From Oscillospiraceae bacterium (GTDB taxonomy: Bacteria > Bacillota > Clostridia > Oscillospirales > UBA929): a DNA stretch of 49,816 bases. Numbering within the stretch: position 1 is the first letter of the stretch; every line of letters begins with the position of its first letter. Both the position numbers and the translations under genes were made by a program. Positions 23,506-31,581 of the stretch are shown here, one piece after another. Under the pieces are notes generated by a model that was given only the letters and a program-made list of their open reading frames with translations, was not told the DNA's origin and did not search any database. The stretch spans positions 1 to 49,816 of the forward strand of contig WRJE01000008.1 in the NCBI GenBank assembly GCA_009782385.1, in the 5' to 3' direction.

Positions 23506-26500
23506 TTAGATTTTCTTGTTGTTTCGCCATGATATAAAGTATACCGCGAATACCGATGACGACAGGCACATCAGGATAAAGTATTTAATTATACCGGAAT
23601 CGCCTGTTTTAGGATTGACCTTGACCGCTTCGGTGTCGTCAAATTCTGTGAGCGGCACGTCTTCGTCAAATATCCACTCGCCGTCATCTTCGCTCCAGTG
23701 CCATTCGCCCATCGGAACGCCGTAAGCGTCAAACTCAAAGAAGAATACATCGCCGTTTTCGTCTATGGAGGGCATAAGCGTGAACGCGGGATTGTGTGGA
23801 ACAGGCGGTATCTCGTGGATAACTCCTCCGGCGTGTGACTCATCGGGCTGATGTTCGTCAAAGTGCATAGTCGGGAAGTCTTCGGGAGTAGTTCCCTCCG
23901 GGAATCTTATTCTTTGAGGCTCGGGAGTAACGTCAGGTGTTGGATTTGGTGTCGGGTCGGGATTAGGGGTCGGGTCGGGGATTGGGTCTGAACTCGGTGT
24001 AATATCGGGTGTTGGACCCGGCTCGGGCTCGGGTTCGGACGTTGGCTCAGGTTCGGGTGTTGAGCTAGGGTCAGGTGTCGGTTCGGATTCCGGTGGAGTG
24101 CTGGGTTCTGGCGTTGAATCGGGATCCGGTGTCGGACTGGATTCTGGTGGAGTGCTGGGTTCTGGCGTTGGTGTTGGGTCTGAATCCGGCGGAGTGCTAG
24201 GCTCAGGTGTTGGACTGGGCTCTGGCGTTGGGTCTGGGTCTGGCGTTGGGTCGGGGTCGGGCGTTGGATCTGGGTCTGGCGTTGGGTCGGGGTCTGGTGT
24301 CGGGTCAGAGCCCGGATCTTCGCCGCCCGTTTTGTGTTCATATGTGTTTACAACCGTGACCGTCATATTTGTTCCCTGCGGAAATACCGCGTTATTGCCC
24401 TCATATGACACCGCGTAATGCGCGCCGCCAACCTCTTCCACAAGGTATTTGCAGTTAACCCAAAGATTAGTGACGGTTACGGGCTGACCCGCGCTTATGG
24501 TTATAACATCACCTGTAGAGCTGTCTGCGCTGCCGTTGTTCCCGTAGCAGTTGTATTCCGCGCCGCTGCCTGTAAACAGCAGATAGTTATCGTTGGTAAC
24601 GTCTTTTATACGCACCTGATATGTGGTATCATTGCCCGCGCTCCAGTCTGAGTAACTGCCCGCAAGCCGCTTGTTTATTATCATGTTGCCCGTTTTATGC
24701 TCGTATGTGTTGGTGACGGTCGCCGTGCTGTTCTGCCCGCCGGAGATGACCGATGACGCGCCGCCGCCCTCGTAGCGATAGTCGCTTACATACGCGCCGC
24801 TGTCTTCAACGACTGTGTACGCGCCGTCAGGCAGATTTATTATCCGCGCGGACTGACCCGCGCTGATGGTTATCGGGTTGCCGGAAGCGTCAGCTCCGTC
24901 ATACTCATACTCCGGTCCGCTGCCTTTAAGTTTCAGGAATTTACCGGATGAATCTTTTACCCGCGCTTGGAATGTGATGTCGTTATTAACACCCCAGTCG
25001 GCATAACCGCCCGCGAGCTTCTTGCTGACGATCAACGCGCCGGAGACCGCGATATAGTCGTTGTTTACCGTGATAGAAGTGTTTCCGCCGCTGCTGACCG
25101 CCGCGTTATTGCCGATATAGGACACGGTGCAGTTGCCATCGTCCAGTTCCTCGATTTCATATTTCCCGTCTGTAGGCAGACCCGTTATCATAATACTGTG
25201 TCCCGCGCTTACGGTAATAATATCTCCGGTTGAGCTGTCTGCGCTTCCGCTCAGACCTCTGAATTCATATTCCGGCTCATATCCGGAGAAGCGCAGATAC
25301 TCGCCCGTAACGGTATCCTTGACCCGTAAATCGAATGTAGTCGAAAGACTAACGCCCCAAGCGGTGTAACTGCCGCTGAGAGTTTTATTGATAACAAGGT
25401 TGCCCGTGCCTGAGCTGAACGTGTTAACCACCGTCACCGTGCGGTTCTCTCCATCGGGGAACGACACGTTATTTCCGGTATATGCCGCCGTGTAATGCGC
25501 TCCCGCTTTCTCGATTACCTCATACTCGGTATCAGACCAGAGATTCAGAAGCGTCAGCGGGCGTGACACGCTGAACGGCAGCTCCATCACGACATTCCCG
25601 CCGTAAGGTTCGCTAAGTCCGTCCACATCGTTACCCACGCACCGATAACTCCCGTCCGGTTCGGGGGTGTCCTTGAACAGTAAATTATTGTTGCGGGTAA
25701 CATCTTTTATCACGGCATAGAAGTTCTCATCGTTGTTAACGCTCCAGTCCGCGTAACTTCCGGAGAGGACTTTTTTGACTATAAGTCCGCCCGTGCCATG
25801 TTCATAGGTATTAACGACTGTTATCGTCTTATTTGCTCCCGTGGTAAGCGTGACGTTATTACCCTCATAAGTCGTTGTGAGATGCGCCGCGGCAGCTCCC
25901 GATGTCTCGTTGACCGCGTACATCCTGCCCGACCACATATTGGAAAGTCTTAACGGTTTGCCCTCGCTGACAGGAAGCTCCGTTATTGTCGCGCCGGAGT
26001 AATCAGCAGGATTGCTCAGACCGCTCGCGGTGTTCCCAACGCATTTATAGCTTCCGTCCGCCTCCGGTGTCGGCTTGAAAAGCAAAGTGTTGCCCATGGT
26101 GACATCCGAGACCTCAACATAGAAGTTGACGTTAGGGGTAATACCCCAATCGGAATAGCCGCCCTCAAGCCTTTTGTTGACTATCAAGATGCCCGTTCCG
26201 TGTTCATAATTGTTGGTTATAGCCACTTCGTCACTTCCGCCGCCGGAGAAGCTCGCCGTAAAGACCCCCTCCGCCGTGTAATGCGCGCCTTCGATCTCTT
26301 CAACCAAGTATGTAATATCGGCGGGGAGATTAAATATAATCGCTTCCTGCTCGGCGGTGAATGTTATTAAATCTCCGGTTGTGTCCGTACCGTTAAAGTC
26401 ATAGTAAGGACCCGTGCCAACCAGCCTTACATACGTATTGTTTGTAATATCTTTTATTTTCGCGTGAAACTCTGTCCTATCGGTAATACCCCAATCTCCA

Positions 26501-27894
26501 TGGTTCTCGCCCAGCGTCTTTCTGACCGTAAGCTGACCGGACTGTTCACCGCCGCCGCCGGACCAAGTGTTTTTGAACTCCCTGTCGCCTTTGGTGTATG
26601 TGACGACCGGGCTGCCGCCGCTGAGTGTGACCTTAACCTCGCGCACCGCCGTGTCGTATGTCCACTCGTCATCGCTGTAATCCGCCTCGTAGAGTTTGTA
26701 ATAGAAGGTGTCCGGAGTTCCCCAAGGGTTATACGGCATTACGACCGACAGCTCAAACTCCCCGCCTGTGGTGACAGTCGTAGCGGCTATGCCGTTGTTA
26801 TAAGTATATGTGCTGTCGCTCTCCGCCAGTGTGAATATAAAATCCCTTGGATTTTCCGTAGCACCGACTATGGTCTTTTCGCCGCTGATGATAAAAGAGA
26901 GTATTGAAAAACCGCCCTCGCCTGTTACAATGCTGCTCGTCTTAATGCTGTAATCGCCCCAGCCGCAGATTGCCTGTCTCCCCGCGCTGTCGGGACACCA
27001 GAAGAAAAACCCCTCGTTAGTTACGGAGCAGTCAACCGTTGCCTCGGCTTTGACAATCTGTACAATCCCGCTCGGAGGGCTGCCCATCTCAACATAGAAC
27101 TGATCGCCGTCTTTCATGACAGCCGAAGAACCCAAATATGCGTTATCGGGATAACTGCGAAGCTGATTTCCCATTTCGCCGCTGACTTTCACGGGTATTT
27201 TAGAACCCCAGATATCATATGGCATATTCATAGCAACAACTTCGAGTGTCAGCGGCCCGTAACATCCCGTTGCCGGGTCGTAGCCGCCATCGTAACTGAA
27301 GCCAATCTCTATTTCCGGGTCTCCGTAGGGCAGTGGGTTGTACGATGCCGCGCCCGCCGCGTCGCTGATAAGACCGTTATACACATCCAACATAGCGGCA
27401 TCAGCACCGTCCGGGGGCGTGAAACTTTTATTGCTGCTGTAATACCAAATTGCCCACTGGGTAACTACATATGCCTTTTCCGGCGTAAGTCCGCCGAAGG
27501 TTGTGCCGACACCCATGCCTCCGGACACAGTTCCCCGATACCCGTTCTTGGCTATCCAGAGCATTTGATCGCTGTAGTAGCTGCTCCAACCCACGCCGTC
27601 AGGGTCAAGCACCGTGTCGTATGTGCTTCCCGTGGATTTGCCTTTTTCGATGCAGTAAACCGCATAGTATGCCGAGCCGCTTTCGGTCTTCATACCCATA
27701 ATAGTAACGCCGTCTTCAGACGTGGGGTACTCCACCAGATTATGACTGCCGGTTTCGGCGGCCTGCCCTATCGGTATTGAAGCCACCGCCCACGGCAAGC
27801 ACATCAGAAAACAAAGAAAAATACTGGTAACACGCCGTGCCGTGCCGTTCCTCGATTTTGTGTGATTATGTATATGCCGATGTCTATTAAACAT
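23506..27894 (-). CDS. Large cell-wall adhesin: thioester domain, Spy0128-like domain, six repeats, Pro-rich stalk, NPKTG sorting signal
   Basis: 1462 residues from ATG at 27894 (GGAAGGGGG ribosome site). A long signal peptide is followed by a TQXA thioester domain: Cys81 (AVYCIEKG) and Gln146 (VVTQWAIW) would form the internal thioester used for covalent binding to host or surface amines. Next comes a pilin-type domain (GEKTIVGATENPRDFIFTLAE to EVKVTLSGG). Then come six ~110-residue repeats, each starting like LIVNKRLEGGYSDWGI. A 130-residue Pro/Asp/Thr/Ser/Glu stalk follows (PDPTPDPD units). The C-terminus is NPKTGDSGIIKYF, a hydrophobic segment and RNNKK: a sortase signal with Asn instead of Leu. 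No sortase gene is in the window. Confidence 0.92.
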   Translation of the reverse strand: MFNRHRHIHNHTKSRNGTARRVTSIFLCFLMCLPWAVASIPIGQAAETGSHNLVEYPTSEDGVTIMGMKTESGSAYYAVYCIEKGKSTGSTYDTVLDPDGVGWSSYYSDQMLWIAKNGYRGTVSGGMGVGTTFGGLTPEKAYVVTQWAIWYYSSNKSFTPPDGADAAMLDVYNGLISDAAGAASYNPLPYGDPEIEIGFSYDGGYDPATGCYGPLTLEVVAMNMPYDIWGSKIPVKVSGEMGNQLRSYPDNAYLGSSAVMKDGDQFYVEMGSPPSGIVQIVKAEATVDCSVTNEGFFFWCPDSAGRQAICGWGDYSIKTSSIVTGEGGFSILSFIISGEKTIVGATENPRDFIFTLAESDSTYTYNNGIAATTVTTGGEFELSVVMPYNPWGTPDTFYYKLYEADYSDDEWTYDTAVREVKVTLSGGSPVVTYTKGDREFKNTWSGGGGEQSGQLTVRKTLGENHGDWGITDRTEFHAKIKDITNNTYVRLVGTGPYYDFNGTDTTGDLITFTAEQEAIIFNLPADITYLVEEIEGAHYTAEGVFTASFSGGGSDEVAITNNYEHGTGILIVNKRLEGGYSDWGITPNVNFYVEVSDVTMGNTLLFKPTPEADGSYKCVGNTASGLSNPADYSGATITELPVSEGKPLRLSNMWSGRMYAVNETSGAAAAHLTTTYEGNNVTLTTGANKTITVVNTYEHGTGGLIVKKVLSGSYADWSVNNDENFYAVIKDVTRNNNLLFKDTPEPDGSYRCVGNDVDGLSEPYGGNVVMELPFSVSRPLTLLNLWSDTEYEVIEKAGAHYTAAYTGNNVSFPDGENRTVTVVNTFSSGTGNLVINKTLSGSYTAWGVSLSTTFDLRVKDTVTGEYLRFSGYEPEYEFRGLSGSADSSTGDIITVSAGHSIMITGLPTDGKYEIEELDDGNCTVSYIGNNAAVSSGGNTSITVNNDYIAVSGALIVSKKLAGGYADWGVNNDITFQARVKDSSGKFLKLKGSGPEYEYDGADASGNPITISAGQSARIINLPDGAYTVVEDSGAYVSDYRYEGGGASSVISGGQNSTATVTNTYEHKTGNMIINKRLAGSYSDWSAGNDTTYQVRIKDVTNDNYLLFTGSGAEYNCYGNNGSADSSTGDVITISAGQPVTVTNLWVNCKYLVEEVGGAHYAVSYEGNNAVFPQGTNMTVTVVNTYEHKTGGEDPGSDPTPDPDPTPDPDPTPDPDPTPDPDPTPEPSPTPEPSTPPDSDPTPTPEPSTPPESSPTPDPDSTPEPSTPPESEPTPDPSSTPEPEPTSEPEPEPGPTPDITPSSDPIPDPTPNPDPTPNPTPDVTPEPQRIRFPEGTTPEDFPTMHFDEHQPDESHAGGVIHEIPPVPHNPAFTLMPSIDENGDVFFFEFDAYGVPMGEWHWSEDDGEWIFDEDVPLTEFDDTEAVKVNPKTGDSGIIKYFILMCLSSSVFAVYFISWRNNKKI
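23930..24315 (-). repeat. Degenerate tandem repeat coding the Pro-rich stalk
   Basis: Runs of GG(T/C)(T/G)(C/T)(G/T)GG(C/T)GTTGG-like 12- and 18-base units encode alternating PDPTPDPD and PEPSTPP(D/E)S blocks of the adhesin. Such tracts are prone to slipped-strand length change. Confidence 0.8.
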
Positions 27895-27914
27895 TATATT
27901 TGCCCCCTTCCCGA

Positions 27915-27938
27915 GTGGACGGAATCCGTTTCCGTCCA
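27915..27938 (-). promoter_or_regulatory. Leader hairpins of the adhesin mRNA
   Basis: TGGACGGAA, loop, TTCCGTCCA (9-bp stem) lies just before the ribosome site, preceded by a smaller AGCGGA/TCCGCT hairpin. No known riboswitch consensus is recognised. The structure could tune translation or mRNA stability. Confidence 0.5.
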
Positions 27939-27968
27939 AGCGGACATTGAATCCGCTCTTACATAATG

Positions 27969-27997
27969 ATTATAATCCCGGCAAACATATATGTCAA
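27969..27997 (-). promoter_or_regulatory. Promoter of the adhesin gene
   Basis: TTGACA, 17 bases, TATAAT on the minus strand: a full-consensus promoter giving a leader of about 70 nt. Confidence 0.85.
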
Positions 27998-28065
27998 TAG
28001 AGATATGGCGAAATCCACACATTGCTATGTTTGGAAACTGTTCCTCCCGCGCCGCCCGTGCTATA

Positions 28066-28935
28066 TTACTTTTTTTCGACCCTTATCCACGTTTCGCAGT
28101 AGCACATACCGTCTTCCGTCCCCCAATACAGCTCCATATCGTATCCGTAAACTTGATTATAACTCGCGGTCGGAAGCCAGTCGGTGTAAACACGTTTTAT
28201 AAGACCTTGTATTTCGCCCGATGTCTCCTCCATCGTGTGCTTCTTAGTCTTAAATATCGCCCATGTCGCGGCGGGGACATCAACCTGAGTATAGCCGTCT
28301 GTTTTGCTGTTTTCCGTCTTGAACGCAAAAAGCATATAAGGGAACTTGCTGCCCTCCATTGCCCTATAACCGCAAACAGCGTGAATATGACCGTCGCCGC
28401 CCGTGGAAGCGGCAAGTTTCTCAAACCTGCCGTCAGTCATGCAATCCTGCCAAAACTTTGGTATGTCCCTCGTGCTGCTGTCATCTTCCATCGAAAAAAT
28501 CCCTTCGATTCCATAGACTGAAAACGCTTCTTTGCTCTCGATTCTGTAATCCATTGCTATATCTCCTTTAACAGTTAGTAGAAAAGTAATGCGGGGGAAT
28601 GTTATGAGTTCCGTTCCCTCTCTGCGAGCCAGTGACGGCGGCGTACCGTGAACTTCCTTGAACGCGCGCGCGAACGCCTCAGGTGATTCATAGCCGAACT
28701 TAAAGGCAATATCTATAACTTTATTCTTGCTGTTTTGCAGTTCAAAAGCCGCTAATGTCAGCCGTCTTCTGCGTATATACTCATGCACGGACATATCCGT
28801 GACAATAGAAAATGTACGCTGAAAATTAACGGGCGATTGCCCGACTATCGAGGACAGCTTTTCAAAATCTATGTTTTCGAGTAAATTATCCTCAATATAG
28901 TTGATTGCCAAATTCATCCGTTCGTGCCAGCTCAC
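28066..28935 (-). CDS. AraC-family regulator with a C-terminal GyrI-like effector domain
   Basis: 289 residues from a GTG behind GAGGAGG (VSWHERMNLAINYIEDNL). The N-terminal ~105 residues are the two-helix-turn-helix AraC domain (FEKLSSIVGQSPVNFQRTF, then VIDIAFKFGYESPEAFARAFKEVHGTPP). The C-terminal half (MDYRIESKEAFSVYGIEG to VRVEKK, with AATWAIFKTKK) is the GyrI-like small-molecule-binding domain. It is likely a ligand-responsive activator. The gene ends 171 bases upstream of the adhesin start on the same strand, so the adhesin is a possible target, but the adhesin has its own promoter and this is only inference. Confidence 0.92.
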   Translation of the reverse strand: MSWHERMNLAINYIEDNLLENIDFEKLSSIVGQSPVNFQRTFSIVTDMSVHEYIRRRRLTLAAFELQNSKNKVIDIAFKFGYESPEAFARAFKEVHGTPPSLARREGTELITFPRITFLLTVKGDIAMDYRIESKEAFSVYGIEGIFSMEDDSSTRDIPKFWQDCMTDGRFEKLAASTGGDGHIHAVCGYRAMEGSKFPYMLFAFKTENSKTDGYTQVDVPAATWAIFKTKKHTMEETSGEIQGLIKRVYTDWLPTASYNQVYGYDMELYWGTEDGMCYCETWIRVEKK

Positions 28936-28978
28936 TTCGCACTCCTCCTCTCTGTGTACAGTATAGCAAGAGACAAAC

Positions 28979-29018
28979 AAAAAAACCTTGCACAGAACCG
29001 TTCGCCTATGCAAGGTTT
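28979..29018 (-). terminator. Terminator of the RelB/PIN toxin-antitoxin operon
   Basis: Transcript AAACCTTGCA ... TGCAAGGTTT (10-bp perfect arms, 16-base loop), then a run of seven U. It lies 15 bases after the PIN gene stop. Confidence 0.85.
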
Positions 29019-29032
29019 AGTGTTATGTTCCG

Positions 29033-29428
29033 TCAGTGACACCACAACCACTTTACATCATATTTCCTTACATTTTCATCAGCTGATAAAAAGGTCATAT
29101 TCTCGGCTATCGCCGTAGCTATGAGCAGTCTGTCGAACGGGTCTCGGTGATGATACGGCAATGTTTCAACACGGTGAATATGGTGAGGTTCGAGCGTTAG
29201 CAATTCAAATTCGCTTGCCGCAACTTTATCAAAAAACTCCTCAACGCTACACAGCGGCGTTTTTTCCCGGTTAAGACTGCGTTTGATAGCTATTTCCCAC
29301 GCCGAAACAACGCTGACAAATATTTTGCTGTCGTTATCAAGTATCGCCGATTTTGCCATCTTCGAGAGTTCCGGGTTGCCTGTAAAAAACCAAAAAGCAG
29401 TATGTGTATCAAGCAGATACCTCATCAC
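29033..29428 (-). CDS. PIN-domain toxin (VapC-like ribonuclease)
   Basis: 131 residues. RYLLDTHTAFWFFTG holds the first acidic residue, VSAWEIAIKRSL the conserved helix, and DPFDRLLIATAIAENMTFLSADENV the remaining catalytic acids. PIN toxins of this type cleave tRNA or other RNA with Mg2+. The GTG start overlaps the antitoxin stop; an ATG one codon on is an alternative (TGATG). A strong terminator follows. Confidence 0.92.
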   Translation of the reverse strand: MMRYLLDTHTAFWFFTGNPELSKMAKSAILDNDSKIFVSVVSAWEIAIKRSLNREKTPLCSVEEFFDKVAASEFELLTLEPHHIHRVETLPYHHRDPFDRLLIATAIAENMTFLSADENVRKYDVKWLWCH

Positions 29429-29700
29429 ATATACTCCTTGAAGTCATCAAGCGGCTCATCAAAATTCTCGGGCAAGGAATATTTACCTTTCCATACGCCG
29501 TATTGCGCTTCGCGTTTTTGAGCTATATTTTCCGCCTTGTACTCAGTTCCCACCACAAAAGGCAGATTGTTAGCCCTTACCGTTTGTTTGAGGAACAGAT
29601 TTACTGCCGTGGACAAATCCAAACCGATAGACTCAAAAATCCTTTGAGCTTGCGTTTTTAGTTCCGCTTCTGTTCTCACATTTATATTCGCACTTGACAT
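29425..29700 (-). CDS. RelB/DinJ-family antitoxin partnered with the PIN toxin
   Basis: 91 residues from ATG behind CAGGAGG (the track start is too long). SSANINVRTEAELKTQAQRIFESIGLDLSTAVNLFLKQTVRANNLPF is a RelB/DinJ ribbon-helix-helix domain. The acidic C-terminus (ENFDEPLDDFKEYM) should wrap the toxin. The usual partner of DinJ is a RelE/YafQ toxin, so pairing with a PIN domain is a mixed module, though such pairs do occur. Consensus promoter just upstream. Confidence 0.88.
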   Translation of the reverse strand: MSSANINVRTEAELKTQAQRIFESIGLDLSTAVNLFLKQTVRANNLPFVVGTEYKAENIAQKREAQYGVWKGKYSLPENFDEPLDDFKEYM

Positions 29701-29722
29701 AACGACACCTCCTGTTTGCCAT

Positions 29723-29751
29723 ATTGTATCACGAATGAATCGCGTTGTCAA
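29723..29751 (-). promoter_or_regulatory. Promoter of the RelB/PIN operon
   Basis: TTGACA, 17 bases, TACAAT, about 25 bases before the antitoxin start; autorepression by the antitoxin is expected. Confidence 0.8.
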
Positions 29752-29836
29752 TACATTTTGTGTTAATATGGCTAAATTGAGTGCCAAAAATTGATATTAT
29801 GCGTTCAACACCTTCTCCAGTGACGGCGGCGTACCG

Positions 29837-30256
29837 TCAGTGACAATGCTCGCATTTGCCGTCGCAGCCGACAATGGGGACAGGGTCAATGCCCTGTTTG
29901 ATATAGTAATCCGAAATTGCCGACTTAATGGCCTCTTCTGCCAGTACGGAGCAGTGCATTTTTACGGGCGGCAGCCCGTCAAGAGCCTCGGCAACCGTTT
30001 TGTTCGTCAGCTTGAGCGCGTTTTCGATAGTTTGTCCTTTGATAAGCTCAGTCGCCATCGAAGACGTTGCCACAGCCGCGCCGCAACCAAAGGTCTTGAA
30101 CTTTACATCGCTGATAACATCGTCTTCAACCTTAATACTGACACGCATAATGTCGCCGCACTTGGGGTTGCCGACTTGCCCGACACCGCTTGCGTCCTCT
30201 ATTTCGCCGACATTGCGCGGATTGTTGAAATGGTCGATTACTTTTTCTGAATACAT
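29837..30256 (-). CDS. nifU: NifU/IscU-type iron-sulfur cluster scaffold
   Basis: 139 residues from MYSEKVIDHF, behind GGAGG (the track start adds four residues). The three cluster-ligand cysteines are present: Cys33 (GNPKCGD), Cys58 (FGCGAAVA) and Cys102 (KMHCSVLAEEA). A C-terminal Cys-rich tail (GCDGKCEHCH) is extra relative to E. coli IscU and is seen in clostridial relatives. It receives sulfur from the cysteine desulfurase encoded 1.3 kb upstream; the two are separated here by a DUF3795 gene and a toxin-antitoxin pair. Confidence 0.93.
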   Translation of the reverse strand: MYSEKVIDHFNNPRNVGEIEDASGVGQVGNPKCGDIMRVSIKVEDDVISDVKFKTFGCGAAVATSSMATELIKGQTIENALKLTNKTVAEALDGLPPVKMHCSVLAEEAIKSAISDYYIKQGIDPVPIVGCDGKCEHCH

Positions 30257-30350
30257 AATATCCTCCATTGGTAAATTAAATCTATATATTAGAAGTTGTG
30301 TTGTGAAGGTTGTTTGTCCAACTTCGTCTAATGTTTATTAAACGCGAAAT

Positions 30351-30611
30351 CTATGTATTAATCAATTTTTTAAGATTATCAATACGTTCAGGGTTTTCAG
30401 ATGTAGCCCATTCTCTAAGTTTTTCACATGGAAAATCAGGGCATAAACCGCAATGAACCAATTTTTTCCCCGTGGCGCAGTCATAAAGCTCACAACGCCC
30501 ACCCCAGATACATTCACCTTTTGGCGCACATACGCTGCAACCTTTACACCCATTTTCTTCTTTGCACTTGCAAATATCGCAATCAATTCCGCATATAGAA
30601 TAATTCGCCAT
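30351..30611 (-). CDS. Short DUF3795-like cysteine-rich protein
   Basis: 86 residues from ATG at 30611 (GAGG upstream); the track version is extended too far. SICGIDCDICKCKEENGCKGCSVCAPKGECIWGGRCELYDCAT and HCGLCPDFPCEKLREW are the family pattern: paired cysteines implying Zn or Fe-S binding, and the CPDFPC block shared with the DUF3795 protein at 15.9 kb. It lies between nifS and nifU, so it might use or accept Fe-S clusters, but its function is unknown. Confidence 0.88.
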   Translation of the reverse strand: MANYSICGIDCDICKCKEENGCKGCSVCAPKGECIWGGRCELYDCATGKKLVHCGLCPDFPCEKLREWATSENPERIDNLKKLINT

Positions 30612-30740
30612 TTTATTATGCCTCGCACTAATATATATTTTATTCAGTCCTGCTGTTGCCCGACAGGCGCACGATACCACTATGGCTTGACCGTTGTGGT
30701 ATATCAGTGCGCTGTTGGTTCTTTCTGCGATGGTTTCGTG

Positions 30741-30814
30741 GGGCGCGGCATCCTTGACGCGCCGTGTATAATTCTGTTGCAATTTCCGGCGCGTCTGGGA
30801 AGCCGCGCCCTACA
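30741..30814. repeat. Composite inverted palindromic repeat, left border of the HepT/MNT segment
   Basis: Two halves (TGGGGCGCGGCATCCTTGACGCGCCG and its near reverse complement ending GCCGCGCCCTACA) are separated by about 20 bases and can form a long imperfect hairpin. The right half, 30788-30814, recurs as a direct repeat at 31555-31581 with one mismatch in 27. Confidence 0.8.
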
Positions 30815-30863
30815 CCGCCCTTACATTTGGACAAACCACCTTCTCCGCACGTTTTTACAATTA

Positions 30864-31211
30864 TTACTCTGTTTCGCTTAAAATTTTATCAATATAGTTA
30901 AGAAGTATAGGTATATCGTTTTTACAAGATTTCCATATGGCATTAAAGCTGACACCTTCATAGTCATGTCCCAGTACATTTCTAAAGCGATAAGCCGCCC
31001 CCCAAGCAAAATCGGGATATTGGGTTTTTAACTCTTCACTTAATTTATGGGAATGTTCACCTATTTGAAATAACCTAAATGCACATACATCCCTTGCATC
31101 AATACCGTTTACAGAATTAAAATAATCTATCGAAATATTCTGAATGGTTTTTTGAATATTGACGCAGTGTGTCCTTATTTTTTGGATTCTCTCTATATCA
31201 GATTTTTTCAT
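30864..31211 (-). CDS. HepT-like (DUF86) toxin of a HepT/MNT module
   Basis: 115 residues from MKKSDIERI (start at 31211; the track adds four residues). It is an all-helical HEPN protein with the active-site RNVLGHDY motif, as expected for HepT ribonucleases. It overlaps the MNT gene by 14 bases. In characterised pairs the MNT partner modifies the HepT tyrosine by adding AMP. The module lies inside the nifS-nifU interval. Confidence 0.9.
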   Translation of the reverse strand: MKKSDIERIQKIRTHCVNIQKTIQNISIDYFNSVNGIDARDVCAFRLFQIGEHSHKLSEELKTQYPDFAWGAAYRFRNVLGHDYEGVSFNAIWKSCKNDIPILLNYIDKILSETE

Positions 31212-31500
31212 ATAAAAGAACACCGTCCTTTTTTAGTTCAAGGTCAATTTTGCTTTTTGGAATAATATCAGCGGCGTATAAGAAATCCACATTTTTTCCC
31301 AGTTTGTTAATTATTTTGTCGGCTATATCACAAAAGCTCAATATGGACATTTCATCATCAACCAAGGCGGCTATATCAATATCACTTTCTTCTGTAGCCT
31401 CACCTTTTGCATATGAACCAAATAATATTGCCCTTACGACACCTGTTTCTTCAAATATTGAATTTAATTTGTTTTTAATTTCCTCAATGGTGTATGGCAT
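31198..31500 (-). CDS. MNT-type minimal nucleotidyltransferase antitoxin
   Basis: 100 residues. LFGSYAKGEATEESDIDIAALV is the nucleotidyltransferase signature with the two metal-binding Asp residues. It lacks the larger substrate domain of antibiotic nucleotidyltransferases, as in MntA. It overlaps hepT and probably neutralises the toxin by AMPylation. It is A+T-richer than the neighbouring nifS, consistent with later arrival. Confidence 0.9.
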   Translation of the reverse strand: MPYTIEEIKNKLNSIFEETGVVRAILFGSYAKGEATEESDIDIAALVDDEMSILSFCDIADKIINKLGKNVDFLYAADIIPKSKIDLELKKDGVLLYEKI

Positions 31501-31554
31501 ATGTTAAACTCCCCTGTTCCTGCATAGTATGATTTTTACAGTTACCCGACAGAT

Positions 31555-31581
31555 GGCGCGTCCGGGAAGCCGCGCCCTACA
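31555..31581. repeat. Direct repeat copy, right border of the HepT/MNT segment
   Basis: GGCGCGTCCGGGAAGCCGCGCCCTACA matches 30788-30814 at 26 of 27 positions in the same orientation, so the two copies flank the HepT/MNT pair. It overlaps the end of nifS. Confidence 0.85.

Noticed and set aside
23930-24315. Repeated short units that might suggest a CRISPR array
   Set aside because: The units are contiguous, degenerate and in frame, coding PDPT/PEPS protein repeats; there are no unique spacers and no cas genes.
24098-24418. Glycine/serine-rich ORF opposite the adhesin stalk
   Set aside because: It is the antisense shadow of the Pro-rich repeat; it has no ribosome site of its own.
27895-27939. 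Riboswitch in the adhesin leader
   Set aside because: Two hairpins are real, but no consensus of a known riboswitch class could be matched, so only hairpins are reported.
30612-30782. N-terminal extension of the short DUF3795 protein in the track
   Set aside because: The added residues are encoded by the palindromic repeat and have no ribosome site; the family alignment starts at the Met near 30611.
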